A stretch of DNA of 54,866 nucleotides from a virus: the IMG/VR virus record IMGVR_UViG_3300043425_000164, positions 1-54,866 of that record; one strand, given 5' to 3'. Under the pieces are notes generated by a model. That model worked only from the letters and a program-made list of their open reading frames with translations, ran no database searches and was not told where the DNA came from. Within the stretch, counting starts at the first letter, position 1. The number at the start of each line of letters is the position of its first letter. Of the stretch, positions 1 to 9,533 are shown piece after piece. The position numbers and the translations under genes are program-made.

Positions 1-82
1 CAACGAATCTTTCGTAATCTTCAGTCTCGACCATTTCAAATCCAAACATTACACCTTTAATTAAATATAGATTAATAGACAT
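1..82 (-). CDS. 5' part of a 40-residue protein cut by the contig start
   Basis: This is the left copy of the gene annotated in full at 54696-54818. The ATG is at 82, preceded by an AGGATC-like ribosome site. The reading frame runs off the left edge and continues on the circular map into 54736 and downward. Function unknown. Confidence 0.6.
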   Translation of the reverse strand, partial: MSINLYLIKGVMFGFEMVETEDYERFV

Positions 83-126
83 AATTTGATCCTTTATAGG
101 GCTTCTACGGCTTCAAGGGCTACAAT
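1..126. repeat. Terminal direct repeat, left copy
   Basis: The first 126 bases are identical to 54737-54862. The last four bases of the window (TATG) no longer match, which looks like a contig-end artefact. The repeat cuts through a small leftward gene that is complete only in the right-hand copy, so the contig closes as a circle. A length near 126 is typical of assembly overlap, so it need not be the physical terminal redundancy of the virion DNA. Confidence 0.95.
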
Positions 127-297
127 CTTAGCCCGTAACTTTTCAATCTCAGCATCACGCTCTTCTAGCTTTTTAATCAAGCTGGTATTCATATCTGCCC
201 ACATCTGCAGACCTTCCATACGCTCTTTGTGGTCTTCAAACATCACCTTAAACATACGTTCGGACGCTTTAACCTGCTGTTCGATAAAGTCAATCAT
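94..297 (-). CDS. Small coiled-coil protein, unknown function
   Basis: A 67-residue protein rich in Glu, Lys, Arg and Leu/Met. Its second half (KKLEERDAEIEKLRAKIVAL) has clear heptad spacing, so a coiled coil or helical oligomer is likely. It is near the 3' end of the leftward unit, after the basic small proteins. An AGGAGA ribosome site precedes the ATG. No enzyme motif is visible and no family was recognised. Confidence 0.7.
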   Translation of the reverse strand: MIDFIEQQVKASERMFKVMFEDHKERMEGLQMWADMNTSLIKKLEERDAEIEKLRAKIVALEAVEAL

Positions 298-305
298 TTT
301 CTCTC

Positions 306-539
306 CTAACGGTATTTAGCAGTTTTAGCTGCAATTTTCTTTGGTTGAGCTACAAACTGTTTGCCCTTGGCTTTACCTTCTCTTTTTGCTTTTGTAGTTG
401 CAGCATATTCTGCTGAGGATAAAGCACCAATGGCTTTTTCAGGCAAATATCTTTCGCCTGTTTTAGATGATGGTTTACCTGATTTGGTACGCCACTTCTG
501 GTCTGTCCAGTCCTTCAATGATTTCTGAGGGGCTTTCAA
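306..539 (-). CDS. Lys-rich small phage protein (DUF5872-like)
   Basis: A 77-residue, strongly basic protein. Its N-terminal part (SLKDWTDQKWRTKSGKPSS, then RYLPEKA) resembles small conserved proteins that travel with other basic proteins in environmental phages. The C-terminal half is mostly Lys/Ala. The ATG overlaps the previous stop by 4 bases, so translation is probably coupled. Basic charge and late location suggest DNA binding or packaging with the genome, but this is inference. The family name is from memory. Confidence 0.7.
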   Translation of the reverse strand: MKAPQKSLKDWTDQKWRTKSGKPSSKTGERYLPEKAIGALSSAEYAATTKAKREGKAKGKQFVAQPKKIAAKTAKYR

Positions 540-724
540 TCTTTATACCCCCCACCAGCTTCTTTGTATTTCTTAGCCACTAACTGGGCTTTACGAGCCG
601 ACCACTGGCCTGCTTTTGTACCGTGCGTAGCCGATGCTTTTACTTGGGCTACGATTCTTTTGCGGAGTTCAGGCTTTGTATAGTTACCTGCTGCGTTTAC
701 AGTAGACTTCTTTTTGGTAGCCAT
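536..724 (-). CDS. Small basic phage protein (DUF5872-like)
   Basis: A 62-residue protein containing YTKPELRKRIV, then GQWSARKAQLVAKKYKEAG, a pattern I associate with a widespread uncharacterised phage family. I chose the ATG at 724, which overlaps the upstream stop as TAATG, rather than an upstream in-frame start. The protein is highly basic. It sits between two other basic small proteins, which suggests a co-translated set. Function unknown. Confidence 0.75.
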   Translation of the reverse strand: MATKKKSTVNAAGNYTKPELRKRIVAQVKASATHGTKAGQWSARKAQLVAKKYKEAGGGYKD

Positions 725-993
725 TAGCAATCCCACTTCTTCAAAGACAAGGCTTTACGAGTTGGACGACCCTTCTCGTCTTTCATTGGGCCTGGCATAC
801 CAGACATACGAGCACAGAATGACTTACGTCGTGCGGCTTTTGCAGGAGATTTAGCAGCTTCTTTAGCCGATACAGGCGGCTTGAGCCCAGGTTTGCCTGG
901 ATTTGCTGCGTTATAACTTGCACGCCCCTTTGCGTTTAAACCGCCTTCAGGATTCTTACCTTCTTTACGAGTCCATGCTGGTGTCTTTGCCAT
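724..993 (-). CDS. Small basic Cys-containing phage protein (DUF6321-like)
   Basis: An 89-residue protein with an N-terminal segment WTRKEGKNPEGGLNAKGR and a C-terminal KSFCARMSGM motif followed by KKWDC. This motif set occurs in small conserved phage proteins without known function. It is Lys/Arg/Ala-rich with two Cys. First of three consecutive basic genes with overlapping stop and start codons. Possible nucleic-acid binding is inference. Confidence 0.75.
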   Translation of the reverse strand: MAKTPAWTRKEGKNPEGGLNAKGRASYNAANPGKPGLKPPVSAKEAAKSPAKAARRKSFCARMSGMPGPMKDEKGRPTRKALSLKKWDC

Positions 994-995
994 GA

Positions 996-1355
996 CTATT
1001 TCCTTTTGGTTGTCCGTTTTTTAGCCGCTACTGCGGTCCGAGTACTTGCTACGTTCTTCTTTGGCTTCGCCATTAAATACTTAATTAAGTCTGGATTATC
1101 ACCTAGAAGTGCATAAAGAGCGGTACCCATACCGTTTACTTGCTTCTCAGACATATTTAACTGCATGCAATAGTCAATAGCATGGATGGCTTCGTGCAAT
1201 AAGGTATCTCTTTCTAAGTCATGAGCCATACCGTGAGAAATTTTAATCTCTTGCTTGTTGTCGTCACACTGCCCACAGTCTTCTACCATAGGGACATCTG
1301 TTAACTTTATTGCGTAGTTCTTTCCTACAATCCGTAATACTTTTGGCAATGTCAT
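996..1355 (-). CDS. Putative zinc metallopeptidase-like protein (HEAIH)
   Basis: A 119-residue protein with a canonical zinc-binding HEAIH motif at residues 54-58, preceded by a short beta-rich region and followed by helices, as in minimal gluzincin-like proteins. The Lys/Arg-rich tail (last about 20 residues) is unusual. I chose the ATG at 1355. It lies one base past the stop of the 2275-residue gene and has GGAG about 7 bases upstream; a TTG start further upstream is less likely. Substrate unknown. Confidence 0.7.
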   Translation of the reverse strand: MTLPKVLRIVGKNYAIKLTDVPMVEDCGQCDDNKQEIKISHGMAHDLERDTLLHEAIHAIDYCMQLNMSEKQVNGMGTALYALLGDNPDLIKYLMAKPKKNVASTRTAVAAKKRTTKRK

Positions 1356-1356
1356 G

Positions 1357-4300
1357 TCATAGCTCCGATGTTTGGCGAACAAAACCTTTATTGGCTCTGT
1401 TAGTTGTTACTCCGCCAACTACACCTCTTTCGCGTTTAGCCTGTTCTTGTGGAGCTTTTAGTAATGTTGATAATGGCTGTCTTGTGTAACCATTACGAAC
1501 ACGTGATTGCTGTAGTTTTTCCCAATCTTGTCTTGCTTCCGATAGGGCTGCTCCATCACCTTTTCTATACGCCCGTGCATACACACGTTTGATTTCGCTG
1601 GCCTTATCATTATAGAACTGATCGTACTCAAACTTGGCGCTTTGTAAAAATTGTTTATCAGTGAACTGCTTAGTTGGTAAGCCTAAGCCAACCATAAAGG
1701 CCTCTAAAGTACTGACTTCATCTGGGCTGATAAGTACATCGTCTGTACGTGATGTAACGCCCTCAGTGGCGAACCTATAGCCTTTCATGACTTGGGCTAG
1801 TCCGGTGGGCATCAGCTGCTCAATACCTTTGTAGTAGCTTCCCTGACCCATGAGAGATAGGCCGTCGGCTGCTTTTAAGGTTAGGCCACCAAATGGGCCG
1901 GTCATTAGGGCATACCCTGCCTGAGCCACACCTGCTTTGCTAAAGTCAATGTCTGTATATGGCAGGATTGAAAGCATTTGACCCATACCGATCTTACCCG
2001 ACACATCCACACCCATAGCCGCAGGTACACCCTTAACCAGCAAATCAGCTAAGAAATCATCACCAATCGCCCGGCGCATAGCAAGTTCTGGATTATCTGG
2101 CTCATCTTCGTCACCAAAGACTAGACCATATAGGAAAGATAGGGCCGCAAACCCAGGTAATCCCATTACACCGCCCATAGCTGCGGTATGTCCAATTGTG
2201 AACATCAGGGCGCGGCGCCCGATTTGACGAGTCTGCTCATCTTGTCCGGCAAACGCATCATTAAATAGACGGGCCATTAGGCTTAACTGAATTAGCTGAA
2301 ACTTACGGAACTGAGTAGCTAAACGACCTAAACCCTTACGGCTAATACGAGGAGCATTACCTACGCTATAGTCACCGTGGGTGGTGTAAATAACCTTGTC
2401 AGCATAATCAATAGCATTGTTCTTATTAACCCGAGCCTCTAAACGGTACGCTGCTACAGCGGTTGCCACACGGTTAATGGATTCAATGTCTTGTGCAATA
2501 CCACGCAAATACTCTGTAGCACGGCCAAACTTAGCTAGCTTGGAATCCTCAGTAGACCTCCAACGACCTAAGTCCTGCTCAAGGCTAATGTCGATTCTTC
2601 CGCGATTAACGAGCTCCTCAACAACATCTCTAACATCGGCGGGTAGTTTGTTATAGCTATTCTCATCAAGACCATGCTTACGAATAACGCTAGCAATATC
2701 CGAGTACGCATTAGTAAACTCCTTCCAGGCTTTATCGTAGCCATGCTTAGCGCCAATTACAGGCAACGACATCATGAATGGCTGAGTCATATTCTGTAAG
2801 TAGTAAGCAGGATTGGTCAAAAGCATCCAGACAGAGGTTGTATTCAGTGCTTTATCAATAAACGGCGATGGCTCATAATCCAAGCTCATTACATGCCGCT
2901 TCATAAACTCGTTGTAATACCGGCGACGCTCAGCGCGACCTGGGGTACGGGCATCGGCTTCTGCTTTCATCTGACGCAGACTATCGTAAATCTCATCAGA
3001 GTTTTCCAATGAGGAAATAAAGTGTGCCGTGGCTCGACCCTGAGTAGCAAACGCCCGCATCATATCTTTTTCAGCACCAGCAATCTTACGACGGCGACGC
3101 TCAGACTGGCGAGCAGACTGCTCAGACAGCATTGTTAAATGAAGATCGGATAATAAGCGGTTAATCGCTCGTTGAGATTTGTCAGCAGTATTATCGTCCT
3201 GGGTCTCTTCGACCATATTACGTAGGCGATAGAAAAGTCCCTGTACATCTGCTCCGCCGTAGAGGGCGGTACGGGCTGTGTCTTTTTCAAACGGTTCGAC
3301 GAGCGCATAGTTTGTCTCCTCATCACGAGCAATAGCCTTAGCTTCACCCATTGTTTCTGCAAACTGAACAAAGTAATGATCTTGGTTTTTCTCCATTTCA
3401 CGCAGCTTGCTATTTGCTTCGGCTACTTGGTCAGGAGTTGAGTTGGGGTTATCCCTAATATTTTCTTGGTCTAGATATGCCTGTGAACGACCAACCACTA
3501 CATAGTTACCAAAACGCTTCAGAGGCGCATATGGAGATTTGCTATTTACCCGCATCAAGGTGCGGTACTCAGTCAGCGAATTAGCCTTCTTTTTGGTTAG
3601 CTCTGCCACTTCTTGGGCATCACCAGCTTTTTGCGCTGCAGCAATTAATGCATCGTATTCAGTATTAATGTTACGGATAACTGCATCTTGCATTGCCTTT
3701 AATACCTGCTGACCGTGAGTAAAGACTTCTTTAATTAAATTCTGTGCTGCAGCTGGGAACGCATCAAAACGAGCCTTTAATTCAGGGTCAATCTTAGCGC
3801 CCTTGATATTTGGGTCATACGCCCACTCGCCCTTCATCGTCATATCTTTGAGGAACTGATTAACGCTATTCTCGCCAACACCCTTAACTTGGTCTGGCAG
3901 GGCATCGTATTTCTGCAAGATTTGATCTACCCGACGCTCAAAGCGGGTTTTAACAGCTTGCTGCTCTTTAATTAACTGGACATACTTCTTGGCAGAAGGA
4001 ATAAACTTAGCAGCTAGGTCAGCAAGATCTTCGGTAAATGCAAAATACGGTAAACCTTTCTTAGCGAAGTCGACAATGTTATCTGTGATCTGCTGTAATG
4101 GGCCACGAATTGGCTTGGGTAACTTGGCTACCTGTTGTGCAGTGGCCTCTCTAACTTTATTTAGATTAGCGGATTTACTAATATTTGTACGAATAGATGG
4201 GCTTACTTGTACTCGTAGAGCATCCGCTGCTGTTTTCATGCGACTAAGTACGTCAGCAGGCAAAGCCCCTTTAAACGACCCGACATCGACCCTTGCTACT

Positions 4301-7300
4301 CCGCTTGTATCCCCCATTTTGATGCCGGGCAGATATATCGTATTACCAAGTCTATTAGTGGCTTTATATAATGAATAGTCACCTTCTACCCATACCGGAG
4401 CACCATAATCCGCATTTAATGACCAGGTAGGCCATTTGGTAACATTAGTCTGTTTTCCAAAAGATTGAAAGCGTTTGTTAGCTTCTGCAATGTAAGGAGT
4501 TAGAGACTCTGTAAACATACCTTCTGAAATAGCCATTAAGTTGGCCAGAGCAGAATCAGATCTAACTGGTAGGTTTAGAGCACTAGAGATTAGTTTTACA
4601 AACTTGTCCCAGAAAGTAACTTTTGGTGATACTACAACGCTTGCTAAATATTCTTGGAAGTCTTTATTTGTTAAACCCCATGCCAGCAATTCGTCTGGGT
4701 CAGCTAAAGAATTATTTTCTCTTTGGAAGTACCGTTTTTCAAATTCATTTAGTGTACCGTCTGCGGCACGCTTGTTGTAATACGTTACTATTTCGTTAAA
4801 AAGCTCTCTTAACTGTTTGGCTGCTGAGCTGTCAGGAGCCATTTTTATTTGTCCTTGGGTTACAGCATGGATTAGCTCATGTACTAATGTTTCGTAATTA
4901 GTACCGGCTTTGTCCCCAGTATGGGCACCATTAAGGATAACGTCTATCTTTTGAGCCTGACCTAAACCGGCAGGAGTGTAAATAGATATTCCAGATGCGT
5001 TACCAGTTAGTTGTTTACCTGGATTTGTGAGGCTAAAACTAAATTCAACTCCTAAGCTAGCTAGCTCTTTTAAGCGAGCGTCTATTGCACGTAAAACCGT
5101 GCGCTCGTAGTCGTTTCTTGCTTTCGATAAAGCCCAGTTCATTGCCTCTTGAATTGTTTTACCACGGAGGGCTGCGTCTACTTCTTGAGACTGAGGGTCA
5201 ATTAGTGGATTATTTTCGCTAAAAGATCTTTGAACACTTTGAGCTGGAGTCATCATTTTAGCGAGCTTGACTAGCTCAGTTTGAACATCTTCAGGAGTCC
5301 AGTTTTCTTCGCCAAAACTAATCCAGTCGGCTTGCTGTTCTTCACTCAACTCTGAGAACTTTGGAGCATCAGGAAAATCTTTTATGCCTCTGTTCCATGC
5401 TTGCTCAGCTTGTTCTTCTAGCGTCCTCGCGCTGACTTCTTCATCGGCTTGTTCAGCTTCTGCGGCAGCTTCGTCCCTTTCGGTGTCTTCGCTTGGAACT
5501 CTTTGGCGAGCTTCGGCTTGTTTGCGTACAGATACCCTTTTTGTGCTTCGCTTTTGAACGGCATTATCTTCTCCTTTAGCAACACGAACTTCTTGACGAC
5601 GGTTGATTTCTTTAATAATAGCGTCTAGGTCAGAATCAACAATACGCTCATCAATAGCTAAGTTATTAAGTTCAAAGTCTTTTAGGGCTTCAATACCTTT
5701 TTTCTTAAACTTTTGATACGTTCTGTTGGCAGATGCAGCATCTTCTAATTCAGTAGCACCACTTACTTGTGGGTTAAATACTCGGAATCCAGATGCACCA
5801 CCACCTTCTTTTTCGCTAGTTTCTTCACGACCAAGAGTTTGGTCTTCTTTCTCAGCAACCATAGCTGCTTCTTCAGCCATGCTTGGGCCTGCTTCATCCG
5901 ATACGGCAGCTTCACGAGCCGCAACAGCTTCAAAGTCTAGGTCTTCTTCCGTTAATGCTTGCGCTTCGGTTTCAGTTTCTGCTTTGGCAGTAGACTTAAC
6001 CAATAGGTTATAAACATCGTCTTTCGTATAACCTAAGCGTTTAGCGGCTGCAAAGATTCGAGCGCCCCAAGTTTCTTGGGCTGTTGGTCCAGCGATTTGA
6101 GCAATACGAGCATCTGATACACCGTATTCTTTAGCAATTTCAACAGAAGTTTTTTCTCCTGTCAGATACTCCATAACGATACCGCCATCACGAGTACCAA
6201 AAGCGGAGTTAACAATAGTTCTAACCCGCTCTAATGCTTCAATACGATCATCAGGAATTACTTGCGCTTCTTGCCCAGTACTGGGAACGGCATTACTGAC
6301 CCGACCGGCACTGGGCTCAACCCGTGCTCGTACACTTCCTGGTCCGACATTTTGGACTGTACTCGGGAGTATAAGGTTGCTTCCTGTCCCGATGGGTCGA
6401 ACTTCGTTGGGTCGTACAGGCCCACTGACTCCAGGGCTTGCTTCTGCTGCTCTTCCTTGCTCTGATACTGTTCCCAGCCCGGCAGGACTCGGCACTCGCA
6501 GTTGTTGTCTTTCATTTGTTGCTCCTTTAGTTGTTTCGGATGCTAGTTGCTGAAGGGCTACAAAAGCTGGCGCATCCTTGCCAGTCAAAGCCTTATAAAA
6601 ACTATTAAGCTGGTCAGCCTCTTTTAGTGCTTTTGGACCTTCCAAACTTCCAATCAAAACATCTGCACGCTCGGCAGCATCTGCTTTATCCGCAGAACTA
6701 TCGATACCCCACTCAGATAAAAATTTAACTGCTGCGTTATTTACAGTTTTAGCATTTGACTTTAGGGGTACTTTTACAGCGCCAGAATTAAGAGCAGCGC
6801 CAATAATTGATTTTTGCTCAGGGGTCTTGTCTTGATTTAGAGCATCAAGATCAGCCAAAAACTTAGTAGCATCAGCTTGGGTAAATAAAGTCTTACCTGC
6901 AACGGTATAACGTCCTGCAACTTGAGTAGGTTGAACACCATAGGTAGAAGAGATTTCGTCAAACGCAGCTTGTTGCTCTGCTCGTTGTTGAGCAGCTTGT
7001 TGTTCTGCTTGTGTTTGAGCTACTCTTGCTGCCTCAATTTGAGACTCAATATTTTGTCTAGGATTTAAAACAGGGTTGCTATCAATCTGAGCTTGCACAG
7101 CGGCTACTTCTTGCTCAGTTCTAGTTCTCTGGGGTGGGCCTACTAAGATCTCAGAACTATTAGCATCAATGGCTTTATTGATGGCATTACCATCAGGGGT
7201 GGTCGCTTCGCCGGTGCTTAGGTTTGTAGAACCTGGCAATAAACTTCCGGGAGCAGTAACACGATTTAACGTACCAACAACGGCACCAGTACCACCACCT

Positions 7301-8184
7301 AATAAACCGCCTAATGTAGCCGAACCAATAACACCGGTCATAGGCTGAATACTTGGAGCCATTTCACCAGCGGCAAGATTTGCCGATAACTTGGTAGCAC
7401 CTTCTTCAATAAATTCTGAACCAGCCTCAACACCGGTTGTGCGTAAAATGCTCTTTGTACCAGCAGCAAATGCTTTATCAGCACCAACTAAACCAGAAGC
7501 GGCACCAATAACAAAAGGAAGTGGCGTAGCTTTTCTAGCAGCATCAGTCGCCATTTTTTCACGCTGTTCAATTGGTAAGTCCTGTAGTTCAGGAGCATTC
7601 ATTACCATTTGATACGCATCACCAGCAGCATCACCACCAGCTAGCACAGCACCAGCAGCAGAACCACCGGTTAAACCGGCACGGGCAACACCACGCTCGG
7701 TAAGACCGAGGGCACCACCTATCATCTTTCCGCCCTTAATTGCTGCACCAGGACCAACAAAGCTACCAATAGCTTGCGACGCAGCAAGCATAGGATTTTC
7801 TCTTACGTATTTAAAAGCTCCGCCAGCTTGTTCAGCTAGGCTCTCAGACTGCATAGAACGACCGAGTTGGAACTTAGCTTCGGCAGCTTCTAAAGATTGT
7901 TTCTTTTCACCTTCTTCAATAAAACGACCAATAGCAGCAGAAGCCTCTGTGCCGGGCTTTACTATATCTAGGGCTGCTTTAGGAAGGGATGCGACAGCGT
8001 TTGCAAACTCAATAGCGTAATCGTTTGCCGCACCAAATATGCCTCGTTTTTCAGTTACACCAAGATAGCCCGCTACTTCTTTCGGAGATAGACCAGTAAG
8101 TTCGACCCCTTTATCTAGGATCTCTCTATCACTTAGGTCTTTAGCCCACGGTGCTGCTTGGCGAATTTCGTCAAACAAAGACAT
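1357..8184 (-). CDS. Giant virion protein with metallopeptidase motif, probable ejection protein
   Basis: A 2275-residue protein, the largest in the genome. It lies directly after two internal-virion-type genes, where podoviruses encode DNA-ejection proteins. Residues about 125-310 are Gly/Ala-rich with hydrophobic stretches, and another hydrophobic segment lies near 2000-2025, consistent with membrane insertion. The zinc motif HELIHA starts at residue 1102. The middle is charged, with low-complexity Glu/Ala segments. It resembles large multi-domain phage polyvalent proteins. An internal-virion role is inferred from position, size and composition. No transglycosylase motif was identified. Confidence 0.85.
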   Translation of the reverse strand: MSLFDEIRQAAPWAKDLSDREILDKGVELTGLSPKEVAGYLGVTEKRGIFGAANDYAIEFANAVASLPKAALDIVKPGTEASAAIGRFIEEGEKKQSLEAAEAKFQLGRSMQSESLAEQAGGAFKYVRENPMLAASQAIGSFVGPGAAIKGGKMIGGALGLTERGVARAGLTGGSAAGAVLAGGDAAGDAYQMVMNAPELQDLPIEQREKMATDAARKATPLPFVIGAASGLVGADKAFAAGTKSILRTTGVEAGSEFIEEGATKLSANLAAGEMAPSIQPMTGVIGSATLGGLLGGGTGAVVGTLNRVTAPGSLLPGSTNLSTGEATTPDGNAINKAIDANSSEILVGPPQRTRTEQEVAAVQAQIDSNPVLNPRQNIESQIEAARVAQTQAEQQAAQQRAEQQAAFDEISSTYGVQPTQVAGRYTVAGKTLFTQADATKFLADLDALNQDKTPEQKSIIGAALNSGAVKVPLKSNAKTVNNAAVKFLSEWGIDSSADKADAAERADVLIGSLEGPKALKEADQLNSFYKALTGKDAPAFVALQQLASETTKGATNERQQLRVPSPAGLGTVSEQGRAAEASPGVSGPVRPNEVRPIGTGSNLILPSTVQNVGPGSVRARVEPSAGRVSNAVPSTGQEAQVIPDDRIEALERVRTIVNSAFGTRDGGIVMEYLTGEKTSVEIAKEYGVSDARIAQIAGPTAQETWGARIFAAAKRLGYTKDDVYNLLVKSTAKAETETEAQALTEEDLDFEAVAAREAAVSDEAGPSMAEEAAMVAEKEDQTLGREETSEKEGGGASGFRVFNPQVSGATELEDAASANRTYQKFKKKGIEALKDFELNNLAIDERIVDSDLDAIIKEINRRQEVRVAKGEDNAVQKRSTKRVSVRKQAEARQRVPSEDTERDEAAAEAEQADEEVSARTLEEQAEQAWNRGIKDFPDAPKFSELSEEQQADWISFGEENWTPEDVQTELVKLAKMMTPAQSVQRSFSENNPLIDPQSQEVDAALRGKTIQEAMNWALSKARNDYERTVLRAIDARLKELASLGVEFSFSLTNPGKQLTGNASGISIYTPAGLGQAQKIDVILNGAHTGDKAGTNYETLVHELIHAVTQGQIKMAPDSSAAKQLRELFNEIVTYYNKRAADGTLNEFEKRYFQRENNSLADPDELLAWGLTNKDFQEYLASVVVSPKVTFWDKFVKLISSALNLPVRSDSALANLMAISEGMFTESLTPYIAEANKRFQSFGKQTNVTKWPTWSLNADYGAPVWVEGDYSLYKATNRLGNTIYLPGIKMGDTSGVARVDVGSFKGALPADVLSRMKTAADALRVQVSPSIRTNISKSANLNKVREATAQQVAKLPKPIRGPLQQITDNIVDFAKKGLPYFAFTEDLADLAAKFIPSAKKYVQLIKEQQAVKTRFERRVDQILQKYDALPDQVKGVGENSVNQFLKDMTMKGEWAYDPNIKGAKIDPELKARFDAFPAAAQNLIKEVFTHGQQVLKAMQDAVIRNINTEYDALIAAAQKAGDAQEVAELTKKKANSLTEYRTLMRVNSKSPYAPLKRFGNYVVVGRSQAYLDQENIRDNPNSTPDQVAEANSKLREMEKNQDHYFVQFAETMGEAKAIARDEETNYALVEPFEKDTARTALYGGADVQGLFYRLRNMVEETQDDNTADKSQRAINRLLSDLHLTMLSEQSARQSERRRRKIAGAEKDMMRAFATQGRATAHFISSLENSDEIYDSLRQMKAEADARTPGRAERRRYYNEFMKRHVMSLDYEPSPFIDKALNTTSVWMLLTNPAYYLQNMTQPFMMSLPVIGAKHGYDKAWKEFTNAYSDIASVIRKHGLDENSYNKLPADVRDVVEELVNRGRIDISLEQDLGRWRSTEDSKLAKFGRATEYLRGIAQDIESINRVATAVAAYRLEARVNKNNAIDYADKVIYTTHGDYSVGNAPRISRKGLGRLATQFRKFQLIQLSLMARLFNDAFAGQDEQTRQIGRRALMFTIGHTAAMGGVMGLPGFAALSFLYGLVFGDEDEPDNPELAMRRAIGDDFLADLLVKGVPAAMGVDVSGKIGMGQMLSILPYTDIDFSKAGVAQAGYALMTGPFGGLTLKAADGLSLMGQGSYYKGIEQLMPTGLAQVMKGYRFATEGVTSRTDDVLISPDEVSTLEAFMVGLGLPTKQFTDKQFLQSAKFEYDQFYNDKASEIKRVYARAYRKGDGAALSEARQDWEKLQQSRVRNGYTRQPLSTLLKAPQEQAKRERGVVGGVTTNRANKGFVRQTSEL

Positions 8185-8198
8185 ATTGTATTAATCCT

Positions 8199-9518
8199 TT
8201 ACGGTGCTGCGATGGTTCCGATATTTCTATCTGTATCGTCTGGTATTGCCTTAGGTGGTAATTTTGCCCGAGTTTGTGGAGCTCCGCCAGGGGGATTACC
8301 GTTAAAGTTCCTAAATGCATCTACTACAGGGTTAGCCGCTCCACCGGGGAGTCCTGTTGCCGGTAAAAAATTACCTGGACGCTTTGGATCAGGGATAAAG
8401 ATCTGATTACCAATAGTTACCGATCCGTCTGGATTAACTGTAGGAGCTTTAGTATCAGGAGCTTTAAGAACTAGACCAATAGCTTGTTTTCTAGCCTCTG
8501 GTAGGGTATATGGCTTACCTGTTTTAGGATTATTTTCTCCGGACTCAACAAGTAATTCAGCGTATTCTTCGGCACGAGCTTTTGCACTATCAGCTTTTGT
8601 TCTGCCACCGCTGCGAAGATAAGCACCATAATCTTGATAATATTGGCCTTTATCTTCAGCTTCTTTTTCTTTAATCTTAAGTTGACGCTCACCTTGCATA
8701 TAAGCAATAACTTTATCAGGCGAACCTAGCAGGCTTACAGACTCATTCATAAAGCGGCCCATAGCAGCTTCGGATAATTTATCCACTGCCATATTTAAAT
8801 CGCTAATGGTTTCTAATACATCGCCCTTGGGGCCAAGAACTTGAATGCGGCTACCAATACCGTTCTTACCCTCTACGAACTTGATGTTTTTCATGCCGTT
8901 TTTAGAAGCGACATCGTAGACACCTTTTAGACCAAATGAATCGGCTGCTCCTCTAATAGAGGCTAAGTCATCGTTTAGTTTCTCTTGCTTCTTAAAGAAC
9001 TTGTCTTCGTTTTCTGATTGACGAACTAGCTGTTTTAGCTGAATAGCTTCTACTGTACCTTTACGGCTAATCTGACCGGCTGCTTTTACATAGTCTTCCA
9101 TGCCTTGAGCTTTAGTAAACTCAGTTGGTTTCATTTCAGGAAGGGCAGCTTTACTAGCAGGGATATCACCTTGGCGAACAGCGTTTTCACGCATAGCACC
9201 AGCAGCAGCTTCAGCAGATGCACGCTCAAAGGCTTGATCTTCGGCAGTATTCCCAGGTAAGGCACCTTGATTAGAAAGCATCTGAGCTTGTTGCGTACCA
9301 ATTTCACTACCTGTTTTAAGGGCTTGGGTATAGTCATCAGATTGTCCGACACGAGCTTGTGATTGACGCCATGCTTGATCAAGGGCTTCTTTTTCAGCAA
9401 TTTCTTTGCGTAACTGCTCACGCTGCATTGCACGAAGTTGTTCTTCGCCTAAACGCTCATATGTACTAATTCCGGTGTTTACTGCTGCGCCAAGGGCTGC
9501 ACCTAAGTTAATCGCCAT
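8199..9518 (-). CDS. Probable internal virion protein
   Basis: A 439-residue protein beginning with a hydrophobic Ala/Gly-rich segment (INLGAALGAAVNTGIS), followed by a long charged, Gln/Glu/Lys-rich helical body. The tail is Pro/Gly-rich. An AAGGAAT ribosome site precedes the ATG. Its place between the 319-residue internal protein and the 2275-residue protein matches the three-gene ejection cluster of podoviruses. Assignment rests on context and composition, not on a recognised domain. Confidence 0.75.
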   Translation of the reverse strand: MAINLGAALGAAVNTGISTYERLGEEQLRAMQREQLRKEIAEKEALDQAWRQSQARVGQSDDYTQALKTGSEIGTQQAQMLSNQGALPGNTAEDQAFERASAEAAAGAMRENAVRQGDIPASKAALPEMKPTEFTKAQGMEDYVKAAGQISRKGTVEAIQLKQLVRQSENEDKFFKKQEKLNDDLASIRGAADSFGLKGVYDVASKNGMKNIKFVEGKNGIGSRIQVLGPKGDVLETISDLNMAVDKLSEAAMGRFMNESVSLLGSPDKVIAYMQGERQLKIKEKEAEDKGQYYQDYGAYLRSGGRTKADSAKARAEEYAELLVESGENNPKTGKPYTLPEARKQAIGLVLKAPDTKAPTVNPDGSVTIGNQIFIPDPKRPGNFLPATGLPGGAANPVVDAFRNFNGNPPGGAPQTRAKLPPKAIPDDTDRNIGTIAAP

Positions 9519-9533
9519 ATCTATTCCTTATTT

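Noticed and set aside
3989-4378. 129-residue plus-strand ORF inside the giant virion gene
   Set aside because: Antisense to a long, clearly coding frame; no ribosome site and no recognisable protein features.
6258-6515. 85-residue frame in another phase of the giant gene
   Set aside because: Lies fully inside the long gene; composition is that of an alternate frame.
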